DNA of 64,000 nucleotides. It comes from Achromobacter mucicolens (lineage in GTDB: Bacteria > Pseudomonadota > Gammaproteobacteria > Burkholderiales > Burkholderiaceae_B). Positions within the stretch are counted from its first letter, which is position 1; the number at the start of each line of letters is the position of its first letter. The translations under genes were made by a program, and so were the position numbers. Under the pieces are notes generated by a model. The model made no database searches. It was not told where the DNA came from and saw only the letters and a program-made list of their open reading frames with translations. Of the stretch, positions 1 to 9,703 are shown one piece after another. The DNA is taken from the NCBI RefSeq assembly GCF_902859725.1, contig NZ_CADIJP010000022.1:20341-84340 (forward strand), written 5' to 3'.

Positions 1-468
1 GCCGATCCCAAGACCGCGTTCGCGGCCAACACCGTCGCGCTGATCGTGTTCATGCTGGTGCAGCCGCTGTTCGGCATGCTGTCCGACCGCATCGGCCGCA
101 AGCCGCAGCTCATCTTCTTTGCCGCGGGCTACCTGATCTTCTTCTACCCGATCATGACCACGCTCGGGCCGTCGTTCGGTTCGATCCTGGCGGTCGAGCT
201 GTTCGGGCTGGTGCTGTACGCCATGTACACCGCGATTGCGCCCGCCATCATGTCCGAACAGTTTCCCACCAGCGTGCGCGCCGTCGGCATCGGCACGCCG
301 TACAACCTGGTCGTCGCGCTGCTGGGCGGCACCACGCCCTACCTGCTGACCTGGCTGCAAAGCAAGGGCATGGAGCGCTGGTTCTTCTATTACGTGCTGG
401 CTGGCGCCGTGATCACGCTGATCACCTTCATCCGCATGCCCGAGACGAAGGGCCAGGTCCTGAAATAG
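1..468 (+). CDS. MFS transporter, metabolite:H+ symporter type (3' part)
   Basis: This is the C-terminal part of a major facilitator transporter; the gene enters from the left edge. The visible residues include the loop signature DRIGRKP after a membrane segment, followed by several hydrophobic helices and the ending PETKG. This pattern is typical of the MHS branch (KgtP, ProP and shikimate-type symporters), which import organic acids or compatible solutes with protons across the inner membrane. The substrate cannot be read from the fragment. The downstream amidase gene starts 75 bp later on the same strand and could share a transcript. Confidence 0.85.
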   Translation, partial: ADPKTAFAANTVALIVFMLVQPLFGMLSDRIGRKPQLIFFAAGYLIFFYPIMTTLGPSFGSILAVELFGLVLYAMYTAIAPAIMSEQFPTSVRAVGIGTPYNLVVALLGGTTPYLLTWLQSKGMERWFFYYVLAGAVITLITFIRMPETKGQVLK

Positions 469-543
469 GCCGTCCTCTTCTCGCGCCCTTCCCACACATC
501 GCTTTCCGGTCCCGCCGCGGACCGGAAGGCTTTTTCCTTTTCG

Positions 544-1980
544 ATGAGACTCATGCCCGCCCAAGACATCGACCTGCATTTCCAGGATGCGCGCCAGCTT
601 GCCCGCGCCATCCGCGAGCGCAAGCTGCGTTCGCGCGATCTCACCCTGCATTTCCTTGACCGGATCGAACGCGGCGGGGCGCTGGCGGCCTACAGCGTGG
701 TCACGGCCGAGCGCGCGCTGGCGCAGGCCGAAGCGGCGGACCGGCTGCTGGACGCTGGTATTTGCGCTGGTCCCCTGCATGGCGTGCCCGTCGCGGTCAA
801 GGACAGCGTGCAGTGGGAAGGCACCGTCGTCAGCGGCGGCTCTCAGGCGCGTGCAGGCGTCGTCAGCACCGAGACCGCCGCCGCGGCACGCGGACTGGCG
901 GCAGCGGGCATGGTGATCCTGGGCAAGACGCGCATGACGGAATTCGCGTTCGGCCTGTCGGGACAGAACCCGACGCAGGGCACCGCCCGCAATCCGTGGG
1001 ACGCCAACGTGGCGCGCGCGCCCGGCGGTTCGTCCAGCGGCGCGGGCGTGGCCGTGGCCGCGGGCCTGGCCCCGATCGCGCTGGGCGGCGACACGGGCGG
1101 CTCCGTGCGCGCGCCGGCGGCGCTGAACGGCGTGGTGGGCTACAAGCCGTCCTCCGGTCTCATCAGCCGGGCCGGCTGCCTGCCGCTGTCCGAGACGCTG
1201 GACGTGCTGGGCCCGATCGCGCGCACCGTCGCCGACGCGCGCCTGCTTACGCAACTGCTGGCCGCGCCGGACGTCGATGACGCCGCCACGCTTGCGCTGC
1301 CCGCCACCTGCTTCACCAGCCTGCGGCACAGCGCCCCCCGCAAGCCCGGCGCCGTCGCCGTGCTGGCGCCGCAGTCCTGGCCCGCCCCGCTTACCGACGA
1401 GGCGCTGCAAGCCTGGCACGCGGCGCAGCAACGCCTGGCGCAGGCCGGCTATACGCCCACCGCCTGGCATCCGCCCGCGTCGCTGTCCTTTGCCCGCATG
1501 GCCGACGACAACTCGCTGGTGCTGGCCTACGAGGCCTATCGCCATTTCGGCGCGCTGGCCGAAGACCTGTCGCAACCGTTGTGGGACGTGGTGCGCGCGC
1601 GCATCGCCGCCGGCGGCCGGATCACGCAGGCCAGCTACGAGGCCGCGCTGTCGCGCCGCCAGGCCGACATAGCGGCCTTCGGACAGGCCATGCAGGGCAT
1701 CGACGCCTTGCTCATGCCCGCGATCGATCAGGCCGCGCAGGCGCTGGACGCGCAGGACACCCGCCACGCCGGCCTGGGCAAGCTGCTGCGCCCGGCCAAC
1801 TTCCTGGGTGCGGCGGCGATCGCACTGCCGTCAGGCCTGGACGCGCAGGGCTTGCCGTGCGCCGTGCAATTGCTGGCGCCCGCGGGCGCCGATGCCGCGC
1901 TGCTCGATTGCGCGGCGGCGCTGGAGGCCGTGCTGTCGCCCGTGCCGCGGCATCCGGACCTGTCGGCCTGGGGACTCTGA
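544..1980 (+). CDS. Amidase signature family hydrolase
   Basis: A 478-aa cytoplasmic amidase of the amidase signature family, which hydrolyses C-N bonds of amides. The Ser-cisSer-Lys triad is visible: Lys86 in VAVKDS, Ser163 in the GGSSSG loop, and nucleophile Ser187 in GGDTGGSVR. The 24-residue spacing between the two serines is normal for the family. Length is typical of stand-alone amidases and no signal peptide is seen. The start could also be the ATG at 553. Its place after a solute transporter suggests a catabolic role, but the substrate is unknown. It is not clearly GatA: there are no gatC or gatB neighbours. Confidence 0.88.
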   Translation: MRLMPAQDIDLHFQDARQLARAIRERKLRSRDLTLHFLDRIERGGALAAYSVVTAERALAQAEAADRLLDAGICAGPLHGVPVAVKDSVQWEGTVVSGGSQARAGVVSTETAAAARGLAAAGMVILGKTRMTEFAFGLSGQNPTQGTARNPWDANVARAPGGSSSGAGVAVAAGLAPIALGGDTGGSVRAPAALNGVVGYKPSSGLISRAGCLPLSETLDVLGPIARTVADARLLTQLLAAPDVDDAATLALPATCFTSLRHSAPRKPGAVAVLAPQSWPAPLTDEALQAWHAAQQRLAQAGYTPTAWHPPASLSFARMADDNSLVLAYEAYRHFGALAEDLSQPLWDVVRARIAAGGRITQASYEAALSRRQADIAAFGQAMQGIDALLMPAIDQAAQALDAQDTRHAGLGKLLRPANFLGAAAIALPSGLDAQGLPCAVQLLAPAGADAALLDCAAALEAVLSPVPRHPDLSAWGL

Positions 1981-1986
1981 AAAAGA

Positions 1987-2016
1987 AAAAGCGCCCGATC
2001 GGATCGGGCGCTTTTT
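1987..2016. terminator. Bidirectional Rho-independent terminator
   Basis: A GC-rich perfect inverted repeat (gcgcccgatc / gatcgggcgc) is flanked by an A-run on the left and a T6 run on the right. It therefore works on both strands between the convergent amidase and metK genes. Confidence 0.85.
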
Positions 2017-2038
2017 TCAACCGGGGTAGCGGTTCGCG

Positions 2039-3202
2039 TCAGGCGGACTTCTTCAGTTCCTGGACCTTGTCCGTGGCTTCCCACGAGAACTCGGGCTCGG
2101 AGCGGCCGAAGTGGCCGTAGGCGGCGGTCTTGGTGTAGATCGGGCGCAGCAGGTCCAGCATGTTCACGATGCCCTTCGGACGCAGGTCGAAGTGCTCGCG
2201 CACCAGTTTGGCGATCTGGTCGTCGGGGATGACGCCCGTGCCTTCCGTGTAGACGGTGATGTTGATCGGTTCGGCCACGCCGATGGCGTAGCTGACCTGC
2301 ACCTGGCACTGGCGCGCCAGACCGGCGGCCACGATGTTCTTGGCCACGTAGCGGGCGGCGTAGGCGGCCGAACGGTCGACCTTGGACGGATCCTTGCCCG
2401 AGAACGCGCCGCCGCCGTGCGGGCAAGCGCCGCCGTACGTGTCGACGATGATCTTGCGGCCGGTCAGGCCGCAATCGCCTTGCGGGCCGCCGATGACGAA
2501 GCGGCCGGTCGGGTTGACCAGGAACTTGGTCTTGGGCGTGATCAGGCCTTCGGGGAAGCTGGGCTTGATGATGTCTTCGATGACCGCTTCGCGGATGGTC
2601 TCTTGCGAGACTTCCGGCGCATGCTGGGTCGACAGCACGACGGTGTCGACTTCGGCGGGACGGCCGTCGACATAGCGGAACGTGACCTGCGACTTGGCGT
2701 CCGGACGCAGCCAGCCAAGGCGGCCGTCCTTGCGCAGTTCGCTCTGGCGCTGCACCAGGCGGTGCGCGTACCAGATCGGGGCAGGCATCAGGTCGGGGGT
2801 TTCGTCGCAGGCGTAGCCGAACATCAGGCCTTGGTCGCCCGCGCCCTGGTTCAGGTAGTCTTCCGAGCTGCGGTCCACGCCCTGCGCGATGTCGGGCGAC
2901 TGCTTGTCGTAGGCGACCAGCACCGCGCAACCCTTGTAGTCGATGCCGTACTCGGTGTTGTCATAGCCGATGCGGCGGATCGTGTCGCGCGCGACCTGGA
3001 TGTAGTCGACGTTGGCGGTGGTGGTGATTTCGCCAGCCAGCACGACAAGGCCCGTGTTGCACAGCGTTTCGGCTGCGACACGCGCGTTCGGGTCTTGCGT
3101 GAAGATGGCGTCGAGGATCGAATCGGAGATCTGATCGGCAACCTTGTCGGGGTGCCCTTCGGAGACGGATTCGGAAGTGAAAAGAAAATCGTTGTTGGCC
3201 AC
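2039..3202 (-). CDS. metK: S-adenosylmethionine synthetase
   Basis: Makes S-adenosylmethionine from methionine and ATP in the cytosol. The 387-aa product begins (V/M)[19 protein letters not shown], the conserved MetK N-terminus with the catalytic His in GHPDK, and contains the GAGDQG and GGGAFSGKD family motifs. The open frame continues upstream to 3466, but conservation begins at a GTG codon at 3200-3202, so that start is chosen. The 275-bp gap to the divergent acyltransferase gene should hold both promoters; no known SAM or SAH riboswitch pattern was recognised there. The gene ends 23 bp from the bidirectional terminator. Confidence 0.95.
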   Translation of the reverse strand: MANNDFLFTSESVSEGHPDKVADQISDSILDAIFTQDPNARVAAETLCNTGLVVLAGEITTTANVDYIQVARDTIRRIGYDNTEYGIDYKGCAVLVAYDKQSPDIAQGVDRSSEDYLNQGAGDQGLMFGYACDETPDLMPAPIWYAHRLVQRQSELRKDGRLGWLRPDAKSQVTFRYVDGRPAEVDTVVLSTQHAPEVSQETIREAVIEDIIKPSFPEGLITPKTKFLVNPTGRFVIGGPQGDCGLTGRKIIVDTYGGACPHGGGAFSGKDPSKVDRSAAYAARYVAKNIVAAGLARQCQVQVSYAIGVAEPINITVYTEGTGVIPDDQIAKLVREHFDLRPKGIVNMLDLLRPIYTKTAAYGHFGRSEPEFSWEATDKVQELKKSA

Positions 3203-3477
3203 AGATGCGTCCTTAGTGTCCGGTCTTGCCGGCGCATAGGTTCTCGAGGCGCGTTGCACCCCGGTCTGCATGACAATGCCAACTGGGCGCGACGCTTTAG
3301 CGGATTTGGCACGGGCCGCGCTAAGCGCTTTACCCTTGCCGTCGCCCCGCAAGTTGTCGGTTAACTCCGCGACTGGGCGCATTTTAAGCGAAAATGCCGT
3401 TCTTATGCTTGCGGCCGGGGTGTATCCATATGCCTCGATCAGCGGTAATACCCTGCCCGATTTCAACCTTTTGAAGC

Positions 3478-4344
3478 ATGTTGCTGCCCCTGTTCCGACT
3501 TTTTGCCGCCCTGCCGCTCCCCGTCGCGCATGCGATCGGGCGGTTCGCGGGGCGCGCCATCTACGCCTTGCCGGGCAAGTACCGGCGGCGCCTGCAGGCC
3601 AATGCGGCGCAGGCCGGCTACCCCGGCGCGGCGTTCGCGCGGCGCGCGGCAGCCGAAGCCGGCGCGATGATCCTGGAAAATCCCCGCGTCTGGTTCCGCA
3701 ACCAGGAGAGCCTGGCGCAGGTGATCTCGGACGATGACGACGTCGTCGCCGCCGCCCGCGCCGAAAACCGGGGCATCCTCTTTCTGACCCCCCACCTGGG
3801 CTGCTTCGAGATCACCGCCCGCTATCTGGCCCGCCAGATGCCCATGACGGTGATGTTCCGCCCCCCGCGCAAGCAAGCGCTGGCGCCGCTGCTGGAAACG
3901 GCGCGCAACAGCTCGGCCGTCAATGCGGTGCCCGCCAACATGCAGGGCGTGCGGGAATTCGTGCGCGCGTTGCGCCGCGGCGAATCCGTCGGCATGCTGC
4001 CCGATCAAGCCCCCAGCGTGGGCGACGGCGTGTGGGTGCCCTTCTTCGGACGCCTGGCCTACACCATGACGCTGCCCGGCAAGCTCGCGTCGCAGACCAA
4101 TGTCCCCATCATCCTCACTGCCGGCGAACGCCTGCCCAAGGGCCGCGGCTGGCGCATCCATTACGTCCGGGTGCCCGAGCCGCTGCCGGCCGAGCCCGAG
4201 GCCCAGGCCGCGCTCATCAACGCCGCGATGGAAACGCTGATCCGCCGCTGCCCCGACCAGTACCTCTGGAGCTACAACCGCTACAAGACCCCGCGCGGCG
4301 CCACGCCGGCGCCCGGCGCCGAACCGCCGCCCCCGGCCGCCTGA
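3478..4344 (+). CDS. Lipid A secondary acyltransferase (LpxL/HtrB family), first copy
   Basis: A 288-aa inner-membrane lysophospholipid acyltransferase-type protein that adds a secondary acyl chain to the lipid A precursor. It shows an N-terminal hydrophobic helix (about residues 1-30), the catalytic HX4E motif as His106-Leu-Gly-Cys-Phe-Glu111, and a C-terminal YNRYKTP segment. A second family member follows 41 bp downstream. In Bordetella two adjacent lpxL genes encode acyltransferases of different specificity, and this pair matches that arrangement. Which acyl position each copy modifies cannot be read from sequence. Confidence 0.9.
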   Translation: MLLPLFRLFAALPLPVAHAIGRFAGRAIYALPGKYRRRLQANAAQAGYPGAAFARRAAAEAGAMILENPRVWFRNQESLAQVISDDDDVVAAARAENRGILFLTPHLGCFEITARYLARQMPMTVMFRPPRKQALAPLLETARNSSAVNAVPANMQGVREFVRALRRGESVGMLPDQAPSVGDGVWVPFFGRLAYTMTLPGKLASQTNVPIILTAGERLPKGRGWRIHYVRVPEPLPAEPEAQAALINAAMETLIRRCPDQYLWSYNRYKTPRGATPAPGAEPPPPAA

Positions 4345-4385
4345 ACCTTTCAGCCGATCCCGCCGCCCGGTCTCATTCCGCATCC

Positions 4386-5276
4386 ATGAACGATAAAAAA
4401 ACGCGCACGCTGGTCTCCCTGCTGAAATGGTTCGGCCGCATCAAGCCGTCGACACGCCTGCGCATCGGCGCCGTGCTGGGCTGGCTGGCGCCCCGGCTGG
4501 CCAAGTCGCGCGCACGCATCGTGCGCCGCAACCTGGAACTGTGCTTTCCCGACCAGCCCGAGGCCGTGCGCGAAGAATGGGTGGCCGACCACTTCCGCGC
4601 GCTGGCGCAGTCCATCGTCGACCGCGGCGTGCTCTGGTACGGCACGCCCGACGCCATCAAGGACATGGTCACGCAGACGGGCGCCGACCGCATCAATGCG
4701 CTGACCGCCGAAGGCCGCGCCGTCATCCTGCTCGCGCCGCACTTCATTGCGCTGGACGCGGCCGCCACCCGCCTCACCATGGAAGTGCCCAGCGCGGCCA
4801 CCATGTACACGCCGCAAAGCGATCCGCACATTGACGCCGTCGTGGCCGCCGGGCGGGCGCGCTTCAATGAAGTGTTCCTCGTCAGCCGCAAGGACGGCGT
4901 GCGCGACCTGATCCGGCATCTGCGCGCGCCCCGCCCCGTCTACTACCTGCCCGACATGGACTTCGGCCGGCAGGGTTCGGTCTTCGTGCCGTTCTTCGGC
5001 GTGCCCGCCGCCACGCTGCTCGCCACGGCCCAACTTGCCCAGAAATGGAACGCCGCGGTCCTGCCGATCGTGGGATTCTGGAATCCGGACACCGGCAAGT
5101 ACCACGTCGACGTGCTGCCGCCGCTTGAAGACTTCCCCGGCAGCGACAGCCTGGAAGCGGCCACCGCGCGCCTGAACCGCGAGCTCGAAAGCTGGGTGCG
5201 GCGCTGCCCCAGCCAGTATTACTGGGTCCATCGCCGCTTCAAGACGCGCCCTGAAGGCGAGCCCAAGCTGTACTGA
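4386..5276 (+). CDS. Lipid A secondary acyltransferase (LpxL/HtrB family), second copy
   Basis: A 296-aa paralogue of the preceding protein. The catalytic motif is HX4D (His119-Phe-Ile-Ala-Leu-Asp124) rather than the HX4E of the first copy, and the C-terminus has the family's HRRFKTRP segment. The open frame extends upstream to 4032 through the first gene, but homology begins at the ATG at 4386 ([10 protein letters not shown]), which is chosen as start. The two genes are probably co-transcribed, and dapF follows after a short gap. The protein should act at the cytoplasmic face of the inner membrane, late in lipid A synthesis. Confidence 0.9.
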   Translation: MNDKKTRTLVSLLKWFGRIKPSTRLRIGAVLGWLAPRLAKSRARIVRRNLELCFPDQPEAVREEWVADHFRALAQSIVDRGVLWYGTPDAIKDMVTQTGADRINALTAEGRAVILLAPHFIALDAAATRLTMEVPSAATMYTPQSDPHIDAVVAAGRARFNEVFLVSRKDGVRDLIRHLRAPRPVYYLPDMDFGRQGSVFVPFFGVPAATLLATAQLAQKWNAAVLPIVGFWNPDTGKYHVDVLPPLEDFPGSDSLEAATARLNRELESWVRRCPSQYYWVHRRFKTRPEGEPKLY

Positions 5277-5320
5277 CCGCAGTCGCTCGCCGCGCCGCGA
5301 GAATGGGCGATAATCCCGTG

Positions 5321-6214
5321 ATGAACTGGAACTTCACCAAAATGCACGGCGCGGGCAACGATTTCGTTGTGCTCGATGGCGTTCGCCAAACCATCGAGAT
5401 GACGCCCGAGCGCGCGCGCGCTCTCGGCGACCGCCACTTCGGCATCGGCGCCGACCAGATCCTGCTGGTCGAGCGCGCCACGCGGCCGGACGCCGACTTC
5501 CGCTATCGCATTTTCAATTCCGACGGCAGCGAGGTCGAACACTGCGGCAACGGCGCCCGCTGCTTCGTGCGCTTCGTGCACGAGCAAGGCCTGTCCGACC
5601 GCAACCCGTTGCGCGCGGAAATCGCCACGGGCATCCTGGTCCTGGACGAAGGCGACGACGAGCAGGTCACCGTCGAAATGGGCAGTACCCGCTTCGACCC
5701 GGCCGCGCTGCCCTTTGACACCGCCGGCCTGCCTTCGGCCACGCAGGGCCAGGACACCGTCTGGGAACTGGACCTGAACGCGCCCGCCGGCCTGCCGCGC
5801 GTGGTCGCCGTGTCGGCGGTTGCCATCTCCAATCCGCACGCCGTGCAGGTCGTCGAGAACGTCGACACCGCACCCGTCGCCGTGTTGGGTCCGCTGATCG
5901 AAACCCATCCGCGCTTTGCCCGCCGCGTCAACGCCGGCTTCATGCAGGTTGTTGACCGCCACAACATCCGCCTGCGCGTCTTCGAACGCGGCGCTGGCGA
6001 AACGCTGGCCTGCGGCACGGGCGCCTGCGCCGCGGTCGCGGCCGGCATCCGCCGCGGCCTGCTCGAATCGCCCGTGCGCGTGCAAACGCGCGGCGGTGTG
6101 CTGACCGTCGCCTGGAATGGCGAACAACTGCGCATGACCGGCCCGGCCGAATCCGTCTTCACGGGCCAGGTCGACATCGACAAGCTCGTCTTCTCCATGG
6201 CGCTGAACCGATAA
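5321..6214 (+). CDS. dapF: Diaminopimelate epimerase
   Basis: Interconverts LL- and meso-diaminopimelate for lysine and peptidoglycan synthesis. The 297-aa protein starts [15 protein letters not shown], the standard DapF N-terminus; upstream ATG (5303) and GTG (5318) codons are less likely. The two catalytic cysteines are present: Cys75 in HCGNGARC and Cys231 in ACGTGAC. DapF, the DUF484 gene (4 bp downstream) and xerC form the well-known dapF-yigA-xerC-type operon of proteobacteria. Confidence 0.95.
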   Translation: MNWNFTKMHGAGNDFVVLDGVRQTIEMTPERARALGDRHFGIGADQILLVERATRPDADFRYRIFNSDGSEVEHCGNGARCFVRFVHEQGLSDRNPLRAEIATGILVLDEGDDEQVTVEMGSTRFDPAALPFDTAGLPSATQGQDTVWELDLNAPAGLPRVVAVSAVAISNPHAVQVVENVDTAPVAVLGPLIETHPRFARRVNAGFMQVVDRHNIRLRVFERGAGETLACGTGACAAVAAGIRRGLLESPVRVQTRGGVLTVAWNGEQLRMTGPAESVFTGQVDIDKLVFSMALNR

Positions 6215-6218
6215 CTCT

Positions 6219-6896
6219 ATGACCGATACCGCTTTCACCGCCCAGGACATCGCAGCCTTTCTGCAAGAAAACCCCGGTTTCTTCGACGAACACGCCGACG
6301 TCTTCGCCACTCTGCAGGTACCGCACCCTCACGGGTCGCGCGCCATCTCGCTGGGCGAACGCCAGATCCTCACGCTGCGCGAGCGCACCCGCGAACTGGA
6401 ATGGCGCCTGAATGAACTGGTGCGCAACGCCTCCGCCAACGAGACCATCGGTTCGCACGTGGCCAAGTGGTGCTGCCGCCTGTTGTCCGAATGCGATCCG
6501 CAACTGGTGCCCGGCGAGATCGCGCTGGGCCTGGCCGAGCAATTCGAACTGAACCACGTGGCGCTGCGCCTGTGGAACCTGTCCGAATTGCCCAATCAAG
6601 GCTACGGCGAGCCCGTCTCCGAAGACGTGCGCACTTTCACCGACAGCCTGAAGACGCCTTATGTCGGCACCGACACTGCCTTCGAAGCGGTGGCCTGGCT
6701 GGACGCCAAGCCCAAGTCGCTGGCACTGGTGCCCCTGCGCCTGGAAGCTGACGGCCCGGCCGTGGGCCTCTTGGTGCTGGGCTCCGACGACCCCGAACGT
6801 TTCACGCCCGAAATGGGCACGACGTTCCTGGAGTCGATCGCCCAGCTCGCGTCGGCCGCGCTGCATCGGCTGAATCCGGCCTCGCCCAAGGCGTAA
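6219..6896 (+). CDS. DUF484 family protein (YigA-like)
   Basis: A 225-aa cytoplasmic protein of the DUF484 family. The N-terminal part carries the family's hallmark FLQENPGFFDEH, followed by a helical segment (about 40-80) and a GAF-like C-terminal half ending near residue 220. The family nearly always sits between dapF and xerC, as here, but its molecular function is not established. It starts 4 bp after the dapF stop, which implies translational coupling. Confidence 0.88.
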   Translation: MTDTAFTAQDIAAFLQENPGFFDEHADVFATLQVPHPHGSRAISLGERQILTLRERTRELEWRLNELVRNASANETIGSHVAKWCCRLLSECDPQLVPGEIALGLAEQFELNHVALRLWNLSELPNQGYGEPVSEDVRTFTDSLKTPYVGTDTAFEAVAWLDAKPKSLALVPLRLEADGPAVGLLVLGSDDPERFTPEMGTTFLESIAQLASAALHRLNPASPKA

Positions 6897-6924
6897 GGCT
6901 GCCGGGGCGGACAAGGACAACGCG

Positions 6925-7908
6925 ATGCGCGACACCGAGCCGAACGCCAATCCGCCCGCCCTGCCCGATCCGATGAGCGCCTGGCTGCGCCATCTGGAGA
7001 CCAACCGCCGGTACTCGCCCCATACCTTGGATGGCTACCGGCGCGAACTGCACTTTTTGCGCGAACTCGCCGACAAGGCCGGCCTGCCGCTGGACAAGCT
7101 CGGCAACGGCCACATCCGCCAATTCGTGGCGCGCCTGCATGCGCAGGGCCGCGGCCCGCGCAGTCTGGCGCGCACGCTGGCGGCCTGGCGCGGCTTTTAC
7201 CAATGGTGGGCGCCGGCCGCCGACCTGGCCGGCAATCCCGTCGCCGGCGTGCGCGCCCCCAAGGCGCCCCGCGGCCTGCCCAAGGCGCTGTCGGTCGAGC
7301 AGACCCAGGCCCTCCTGGACAACGCGCCGGCCCAGGTCGCCACCGAACCGGCCGCCCTGCGCGACCAAGCCATGTTCGAACTCCTGTATTCCAGCGGATT
7401 GCGTCTGTCGGAGCTGGTGGGATTGGACCTGCGCTACACGCGCACCGCCGACTACGAGTCGCGCGGCTGGCTGAATCCGGACGAGGCCGAGGTCGTGGTG
7501 CTGGGCAAGGGCGGCAAGCGCCGCTCGGTGCCGGTGGGCCAGCAGGCCTTGGCTGCGCTGCGCAAGTGGATCGAGGTGCGCCCGCAGCTCGCGCCGCCTT
7601 CGCCGCTGCCCGAAGACGCCGCCGCGCTGTTTCTGGGCGCGCGCGGACGCCGAATTTCGCCGCGCGTGGTGCAGTTGCAGCTCGCACGCATCGCGCAGAC
7701 GGCCGGGGTGCCCACGCATGTGCATCCTCACGTCTTGCGCCACAGTTTTGCCAGCCACGTCTTGCAGTCCGCGCAGGACCTGCGCGCCGTGCAAGAGATG
7801 CTGGGCCACGCCAACATCTCGACCACGCAAATCTACACGCGGCTCGATTTCCAGCATCTGGCCAAGGCCTACGACCAGGCGCATCCGCGCGCCGGACGCA
7901 AGTCCTGA
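6925..7908 (+). CDS. xerC: Tyrosine recombinase XerC
   Basis: Site-specific recombinase that acts with XerD at the chromosomal dif site to resolve dimers. The 327-aa protein has the N-terminal SAM-like core-binding domain (about 15-100) and a C-terminal catalytic domain. Catalytic residues are visible: Arg160 (SSGLRLSEL), Lys195 (LGKGGK), His269 and Arg272 (HVLRH), His295 (LGHANIS) and nucleophile Tyr304 (IYTRLD). Position after dapF and DUF484 supports XerC rather than XerD. No dif-like site was identified in this window. Confidence 0.93.
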   Translation: MRDTEPNANPPALPDPMSAWLRHLETNRRYSPHTLDGYRRELHFLRELADKAGLPLDKLGNGHIRQFVARLHAQGRGPRSLARTLAAWRGFYQWWAPAADLAGNPVAGVRAPKAPRGLPKALSVEQTQALLDNAPAQVATEPAALRDQAMFELLYSSGLRLSELVGLDLRYTRTADYESRGWLNPDEAEVVVLGKGGKRRSVPVGQQALAALRKWIEVRPQLAPPSPLPEDAAALFLGARGRRISPRVVQLQLARIAQTAGVPTHVHPHVLRHSFASHVLQSAQDLRAVQEMLGHANISTTQIYTRLDFQHLAKAYDQAHPRAGRKS

Positions 7909-7970
7909 ACCTTTCTGGCTACGGGGCCGAGCCGTCCGATCAAGCGGCTGACCCGCAGGCAAACCGTGTG

Positions 7971-9029
7971 CTACCCGCCCGCGGCCACCATGCCGCCCAG
8001 CAGCATCACCCCCAGCAACAGCACCGCGATCGCGGCCAGCGCCTCGACCGCGTAGCGCAGCCACGCCGCACCCGCGCTGGACAGGCGGCCACCCAGGCGC
8101 GTCGCCGCGCCCCCGGCCGCGACGGCCAGGCAGGCCAACGCCGCCACGGTCAGCCCCGTGCCCAGGCCCATCGCCAGCGCCGATGCCACGCCGGCCAGGA
8201 AGAAGCCTTGCGACAGCGCGAACACGAGCACGATCAACGCCCCGCTGCATGGCCGCAGGCCCACCGCCAGAATCGCCGACCACGCGCGGCGCCAGTTCAA
8301 CGGACCGGCAACCTGCTCCGGCGCGGGCACGTGCGCGTGCCCGCAACCGCAGTCGTGGTCGTGGTCGTGGTCGTGGTGATGGATGTGGGCATGGGCATGG
8401 GCATGACCGGCTGCGTGCGAGTGGTCGTGTTCGTGTCCGAGGTCGGGTCCGTGCGCAGTATCACGCGCCCCGCGCCGCCGCAGCAGCGGTCTGATCGCCT
8501 TGACCCACACCAGCCACAATCCCAACAGCGTCACCAGCGCGTATGAGGCCAGTTCCAGCCAGCGCGTGGCCTCGTTCATCGTCGCCGCCGTCGCGTTGAA
8601 CACCAGTGCCAGCACCGCCACCATCACGATCGCGACCAGCGCCTGGATCAGCGACGACGCCAAGGCCAGCAGCGCGCCATTGCGCGCGGTCTGGCGGTTG
8701 GCCAGCACATACGAGGAGATCACCGCCTTGCCGTGCCCCGGCCCCAGCGCATGAAAAACCCCATATGCAAACGACAGGCCGATCAAGGCCCACGCCGCGC
8801 CGCCGTCCGCCTGCCAGGCGCGCACCGCGCCCGTCAGTTGCCGGTAGAAGTGCGACTGCCAGACGGACACGCTGCCAAAGAAGCTGGACAGCCAGCCGGG
8901 CCCTGCCAGCCCGCCCCCGCTTTCGGGCACGCCGAACGGATGCGCGCCTTGCGCGGCGGCTGCCGAGATACCGCCCAGCATCAGCAGCAGAACAACGGCC
9001 AGCGCGCGCTGCGGCCGGCTTACGGGCAT
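7971..9029 (-). CDS. NicO-family metal transporter with His-rich loop (ZevB-like)
   Basis: A 352-aa inner-membrane protein of the nickel/cobalt-transporter (NicO/RcnA-like) family. It has a signal-like first helix, the family signature HALGPGHGK (His93 and His99), and a cytoplasmic or periplasmic loop at about 193-233 packed with His, Asp and one CGCG, suited to metal binding. A second transporter signature, LRPCSGAL, follows. The start ATG lies inside the end of the upstream DUF1007 gene (10-bp overlap). In Haemophilus influenzae a DUF1007 protein and a NicO protein form the ZevAB zinc uptake system. As the last genes of the znu operon, this pair most likely handles zinc; nickel or cobalt remains possible. 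Confidence 0.85.
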   Translation of the reverse strand: MPVSRPQRALAVVLLLMLGGISAAAAQGAHPFGVPESGGGLAGPGWLSSFFGSVSVWQSHFYRQLTGAVRAWQADGGAAWALIGLSFAYGVFHALGPGHGKAVISSYVLANRQTARNGALLALASSLIQALVAIVMVAVLALVFNATAATMNEATRWLELASYALVTLLGLWLVWVKAIRPLLRRRGARDTAHGPDLGHEHDHSHAAGHAHAHAHIHHHDHDHDHDCGCGHAHVPAPEQVAGPLNWRRAWSAILAVGLRPCSGALIVLVFALSQGFFLAGVASALAMGLGTGLTVAALACLAVAAGGAATRLGGRLSSAGAAWLRYAVEALAAIAVLLLGVMLLGGMVAAGG

Positions 9030-9703
9030 CGCACCTCGATGCGGTGCGTGAGCCCCTTGGTGATGGCAAAAAGTTCGTCCGGCAAGGCGTCCGGGTCGGC
9101 CGGGATCGCGGCCAGTTCCTGCATGGTTTTCCAATCCAGTTCCTTGGGCTTGCGATAGTCGGCCGTGCAGGCCGCGCCCTGCGGTCCGCCCAGCGACACC
9201 GCGCCCTTCTCGTCAAATGCGTAGGCCACGAAATAGGTGGGGTCGTAGATGTCCACTTGCGCGCCGCCCGCGCCCGGCGCGACGGGTTCGGCCAGCGGCA
9301 ACGTGAAGGACAGCGTGAGCCGCGTGGTCTTGGGGTTCCAGTCGACGCGGGCGTCGCGCGGCGCGGCGAATGCCGCGCTCTTGCCGTTGACCGTGACCCG
9401 CGTGAAGTAGTGGGAGATCGGTTCGCCCAGCGCCTTCATCCAATCCTGCGCCATGCCTTGCAGCGTCGCCGCGGGCAACGATCCGTCCTTGCCCTTTTTC
9501 AGGCCCTGCGTCGCATAGGCGCCGAACATTTCGTCGAACCGCCACACCTGCCGCACGGCGGTGATGCGCTGCTCGGCATCGACATCGATCTGCGCGCGCG
9601 CGTCGATCCACATATGCGGGTGCGCGTTGGCGGCGCCCGCCGTCAGCAGCGCCGCCACGGCGCTCAGGGTTGCAAGGCCGCGGCAAGCTGGCGTGCGTTC
9701 CAT
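9020..9703 (-). CDS. DUF1007 periplasmic protein (ZevA-like)
   Basis: A 227-aa exported protein: signal peptide at about residues 8-27 ending ANA, then HPHMW at the new N-terminus, a His pair typical of DUF1007 and a possible metal site. The rest is a beta-rich periplasmic domain containing YDPTYFVAY. The gene overlaps the end of znuA by 40 bp in another frame and overlaps the transporter gene downstream by 10 bp, so all three are probably translated together. By analogy with ZevA of Haemophilus it should help its NicO partner take up zinc. Confidence 0.82.
   Translation of the reverse strand: MERTPACRGLATLSAVAALLTAGAANAHPHMWIDARAQIDVDAEQRITAVRQVWRFDEMFGAYATQGLKKGKDGSLPAATLQGMAQDWMKALGEPISHYFTRVTVNGKSAAFAAPRDARVDWNPKTTRLTLSFTLPLAEPVAPGAGGAQVDIYDPTYFVAYAFDEKGAVSLGGPQGAACTADYRKPKELDWKTMQELAAIPADPDALPDELFAITKGLTHRIEVRCP

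Noticed and set aside
2111-3364. Long plus-strand frame opposite metK (417 codons)
   Set aside because: It is a shadow of the metK codon pattern in GC-rich DNA; its product is low in motif content and metK is certain on the other strand.
3203-3477. Possible SAM or SAH riboswitch upstream of metK
   Set aside because: No conserved core of known SAM or SAH aptamers could be matched by eye; the gap may hold only promoters.
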